DNA from: Beta vulgaris subsp. vulgaris
Lineage: Eukaryota; Streptophyta; Magnoliopsida; Caryophyllales; Amaranthaceae
DNA: 64,000 bases
Assembly (NCBI RefSeq): GCF_026745355.1
Contig: NC_079209.1
Location: 2,544,295 to 2,608,294, forward strand
Direction: 5' to 3'
In this document: positions 61,126-64,000 of the stretch, piece by piece
How the letters are laid out: every line of letters starts with the position of its first letter
How positions within the stretch are numbered: the first letter of the stretch is position 1
Notes under the pieces: model-generated
Told to the model about the DNA's origin: nothing
Databases searched by the model: none
Seen by the model: the letters and a program-made list of their open reading frames with translations, nothing else
Translations under genes and position numbers: made by a program

Positions 61126-61700
61126 CTACTATGGCTCACTATGGTATTGAGCTTGAACCTTGATAAAGAAAAAAAAAAAAAGTAACAAGTGGACATACAT
61201 TAGGGTGTATGATGTTATCCATGTCATGACTCATGTATGATGTAAGTATGTATATTACATCTACGGACAAGAAGGGTAGAGGTAGGGGGACATGTGAAAG
61301 AGAGTGGCGAAGCAGGAGGAGGATAAAATAGACAAAGGCGCCCGGAAATATAGGGGGTTGTGCACAAAAAAGCGAATTTTATTCACTTCTACTTTTGTTA
61401 TTTTTCCCCCCCACTCAACACTCAACTCACCTCATCTTAATTTTATCCAACCATTTTACTCATTACACCACTCAACTCAATTCAACTCAATCAAAAATCT
61501 TTTTTTTTTTCTTTACTAAATTTTTTCAATTTTTATCATTTTTCTCTCTCCTCTTTCTCAATACTGTGTCTCTCTGCCACATATCACAGGCTCACACCAG
61601 CTGCTGCTCCCTTTCTTTCTTTCTCTCTCCTCTCTTCAGTATCAATAGCAGCTACAGTCTGCACTGCCAAAGCAACACTCTTTTTTTGCAGATCAAAACA

Positions 61701-61751
61701 ATGAGAAAAAAGAAACCTAATTACATCACCAACACCTCAATCCAAACATAA
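61701..61751 (+). promoter_or_regulatory. Upstream ORF 1 of ARF3, 16 aa
   Basis: ATG with A at -3 opens a 16-residue frame, MRKKKPNYITNTSIQT. It ends about 455 nt before the main ATG. Upstream ORFs in the Arabidopsis ETT leader are known to restrain translation; here the role is inferred from that precedent. If a leader intron covers this region the uORF would not be in the mRNA. Confidence 0.5.
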
Positions 61752-62025
61752 AAACCCAAAAAAACTACTAAATTCTTCAACTTTTTTTATTTTTTTTGTT
61801 GCTCTAACTCTAAAACACAAAAACTCTCTAAAAAGTAAAAAGATTGAATTTTTCTACTTTGTTTTGAAATTCTAGTGTATACCCATTTCATAAAATCAAA
61901 AACCCATAAAAAATCATCATTCTGATTTTGATTTGACACCTTAAATCTCAAAAAATAAAACACCCAGCAACTTCATTTTAGAGAGAGAAAGTGTGTTTCT
62001 TTCTTTATTTCTTCTTCTTTTAGCA

Positions 62026-62064
62026 ATGCAGTGTGTTTGCAGGTTAAGTACCTGTCTTACCTAA
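62026..62064 (+). promoter_or_regulatory. Upstream ORF 2 of ARF3, 12 aa
   Basis: ATG with G at -3 opens MQCVCRLSTCLT, ending 141 nt before the main start codon. It is short and in a fair initiation context, so it could affect scanning or reinitiation. Confidence 0.5.
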
Positions 62065-62205
62065 GTTTAGTCTCCTTGTAGCAATTTTCACAATCTCCTA
62101 TTTTACCCTTCACCTCTTCTTTCTCTCTCCTCTTATTTTACTCTTCTTCTTCTTCATCATCTTCTTCTTCATTTTCCTGTAATAATTTTCTGGGTTGTAT
62201 TGTAT

Positions 62206-63701
62206 ATGATGGGTGTCTTAATTGACTTAAACACTGTGAATGAAGATGAAGAAGACAATTACCAAAATACCCAAAATTTTCAAGACCAAAACTTTAATCT
62301 CTCTCCTCAAAATCCTTCATCTTCTGTTTGTATGGAGTTATGGCATGCTTGTGCTGGTCCACTAATCTCTTTACCCAAAAAGGGTAGTTTGGTAGTTTAC
62401 TTACCTCAAGGTCACCTTGAAGAACAGCAGCATAATAATATGCCTGAATTTGATTTTTCTTGTGGGGTTAATAGTAGTAATAATATTCATAATCATAATA
62501 CTTTTGATTCCCACCATAACAATATTCCTCCTCACGTGTTCTGTCGTGTTCTTGATGTTAAACTTCATGTAAGTTCCCTTTTTTTTAATGCCACTTTTTT
62601 TTTTTTTATAAAGTTTGATGGTCTTTTTTTGGTGTGTTCATGATTTTTGGTTAATTCAATTTTTTTTAGGTTCAATGTTTCAATTTTGGGTAACATAGGG
62701 TTTAATTCTTGGTATATGCTGTTTCTGATATTTGTTTGGTTGTAATTAGTTAATTGGGTAAATTTTTTTTGTTGGGTTTTAAGCAATTGATTAGTTGTTT
62801 TTGGCTTTTTGAGAAAGATTGCTTTTTTTGGGTATTATTGGGTTTTGGTATGTTTTTTCTTAAATCTTGTGAATGTTGGTTTGATTTTGGGGATTACTCC
62901 ATTTATTATTCTGGGAATTAGCAAGTTGATTAATCTTTTGTTCCTTCAAAATTGGGTGTTTTTTCTTTTGCAATTTTGAGGGAGAATCATAATTAAATCA
63001 TTTTGAAATGTGTGCTCATTTGTGGTAGGCGGAAGTTGCAACAGATGAGGTTTATGCTCAAGTTTCTCTAATCCCAGAGAGCCAGGTAGAGTGTAAAATA
63101 ATCACTTTCTTGTGAAATTGTACTTAACTACTATACTATATTAAGTGCTAGTATTCAAATGCATGAAAGTAGTACTTGTTCTCTTAAATGTTAAAATATG
63201 GTAATTAAATCACATTTTAAGTTTCTTAATCAAACCCATGTTTGTTATGCTCCTAAAGTTTTGTGCTTTTAATTAAACAATGTTCTGACAATGCTGTTTT
63301 TAAATTGAAGCAGATTGAGGAGAAAATGAGAGAAAGTGAGACTGATGTTGAGGGGGATGAAGAGGATTTTGAGGATGTTGTTAAGTCTACAACACCACAC
63401 ATGTTCTGCAAGACACTCACTGCTTCTGATACCAGCACTCATGGGGGATTCTCTGTCCCTCGTCGTGCTGCCGAGGACTGCTTCCCTCCCCTGGTAAATG
63501 CAGCTCATCTTCGTGGGGAATTTCGCTTCGTAGGGGAGCACATTTTACTTGTTGATTTCTGAAATGGTGTTTTAAGTTCTCATAATGGATTTTTATTGGT
63601 GAAAAATATGGTGTAGGATTACAAGCAGCAGAGGCCATCTCAGGAGCTTGTTGCAAAAGATTTGCATGGACTAGAGTGGAGGTTTAGGCACATTTACAGA
63701 G
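62206..63701 (+). CDS. ARF3: Auxin response factor 3 / ETTIN, 5' part (continues past window)
   Basis: Visible coding exons are 62206-62568, 63029-63085, 63314-63493 and 63617-63701; an intron begins at 63702 and the rest lies outside. The start could also be ATG 62209, which has the better context (A at -3, G at +4) and gives MGVLIDLN, as in Arabidopsis ETT. Motifs: [19 protein letters not shown] (about residues 42-60), [14 protein letters not shown] (108-121), [13 protein letters not shown], and the B3 DNA-binding domain from [20 protein letters not shown] (about 171) through [13 protein letters not shown]3 is a nuclear auxin-response regulator for gynoecium and organ polarity and a tasiR-ARF target; those sites would lie downstream. 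An Asn/His-rich insertion occupies about 75-107. Confidence 0.95.
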
Positions 63702-64000
63702 GTACATTGGAGGTTAGGGGCATTGAGTTCAGTTTTCTAGAACCTAGGCCCTTGTATCTGTATGTATACTTGAGGCTTTATCTGAAAATTTTATTGTTTG
63801 AGGTCAACTTTTGCTAAGAAAAACTAGTGACATTTTCTATCTGTATTCCTAGCTCGTGTTTGAGAATATCATTATCAGATGAAATGTTCAACTCTTTGGT
63901 AATTTTTTGGTAACTTTGTTAGTATGAGGTGTTGTTGGAAGGGTTAGATTAGGCTATTTGCTAAGATGATTTTTCTTTTTGGGTCTACACATTAATTTCA

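Larger units (their letters stand above)
38505..61400. other. 23-kb gene-free, transposon-rich region
   Basis: No coding gene is supported between the DUF599 gene and the ARF3 leader. The stretch consists of AT-rich sequence with many short non-autonomous elements, listed individually: SINEs, hAT-like and Stowaway-like MITEs, a minisatellite-cored element, GAACTGAA-rich elements, a CACTA-type element, a Helitron, and local direct duplications. Remaining gaps such as 48240-49340, 53080-54680, 55980-56930 and 57680-59100 show no structure I can name. Confidence 0.6.
61400..62205 (+). promoter_or_regulatory. ARF3 5' leader region, pyrimidine-rich
   Basis: The sequence from about 61400 to the start codon is rich in CT tracts (CTCTCTCC, CTTCTTCTTC) typical of plant leaders. 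The transcription start is not determinable but probably lies near 61500-61600. The likely leader contains only two ATGs before the main start, each opening a short ORF (61701-61751 and 62026-62064). A leader intron cannot be excluded. Confidence 0.55.

Noticed and set aside
61395..61751. 118-aa frame upstream of ARF3
   Set aside because: It runs through CT-rich leader sequence with no conserved motif. Its last 17 codons coincide in frame with uORF 1, which begins at the last ATG.

Overview
The window is nuclear DNA of a flowering plant, almost certainly a eudicot. It is AT-rich, its genes are split by GT-AG introns that hold transposon debris, and the proteins are plant-specific (VOZ, ARF3/ETTIN, a Tify-domain-binding-domain protein) or have plant-type gene structures (ABCG half transporter, ELF1, OPA3-like, DUF599). 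The general character would suit Caryophyllales/Amaranthaceae, but the sequence alone does not fix the species.

Seven protein-coding genes are supported, with exons worked out from splice sites and reading frame. (1) 838-3543 (+): TDBD nuclear protein, start codon isolated on the first exon, one GC-AG intron. (2) 9082-10349 (+): transcription elongation factor ELF1, four small coding exons behind a long 5'UTR intron. (3) 11724-13778 (-): intronless ABCG half transporter. (4) 16423-21851 (-): VOZ1-type transcription factor, four coding exons plus a non-coding leader exon. (5) 25288-31107 (-): OPA3-like mitochondrial protein, four exons. (6) 36751-38504 (+): two-exon DUF599 membrane protein. 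(7) 62206 to beyond the window (+): auxin response factor ARF3/ETTIN, first four coding exons, with two upstream ORFs in its leader. The genes are unrelated neighbours and do not form a pathway.

The left 38 kb is gene-bearing. From 38.5 to 61.3 kb there is a gene-free stretch made mostly of small non-autonomous transposons. Well-delimited elements in the window include: a solo LTR with CCTAT target duplication (32034-32825); two CACTA-type elements with dense subterminal repeats (34692-36223, 45583-47285); a Helitron (47974-48237); a SINE with 14-bp target duplication (29767-29977); several hAT-like, Stowaway-like and foldback MITEs; a dispersed family rich in GAACTGAACT; and a terminal-inverted-repeat element whose core is a 20-bp minisatellite (about 40186-40689).

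No defence system, CRISPR array, rRNA gene or functional tRNA gene was seen. I found no convincing undescribed cellular system. The points most worth a second look are the minisatellite-cored element, the two CACTA families, the isolated start codon and GC-AG intron of gene 1, and the uORFs and Asn/His-rich insertion of ARF3.
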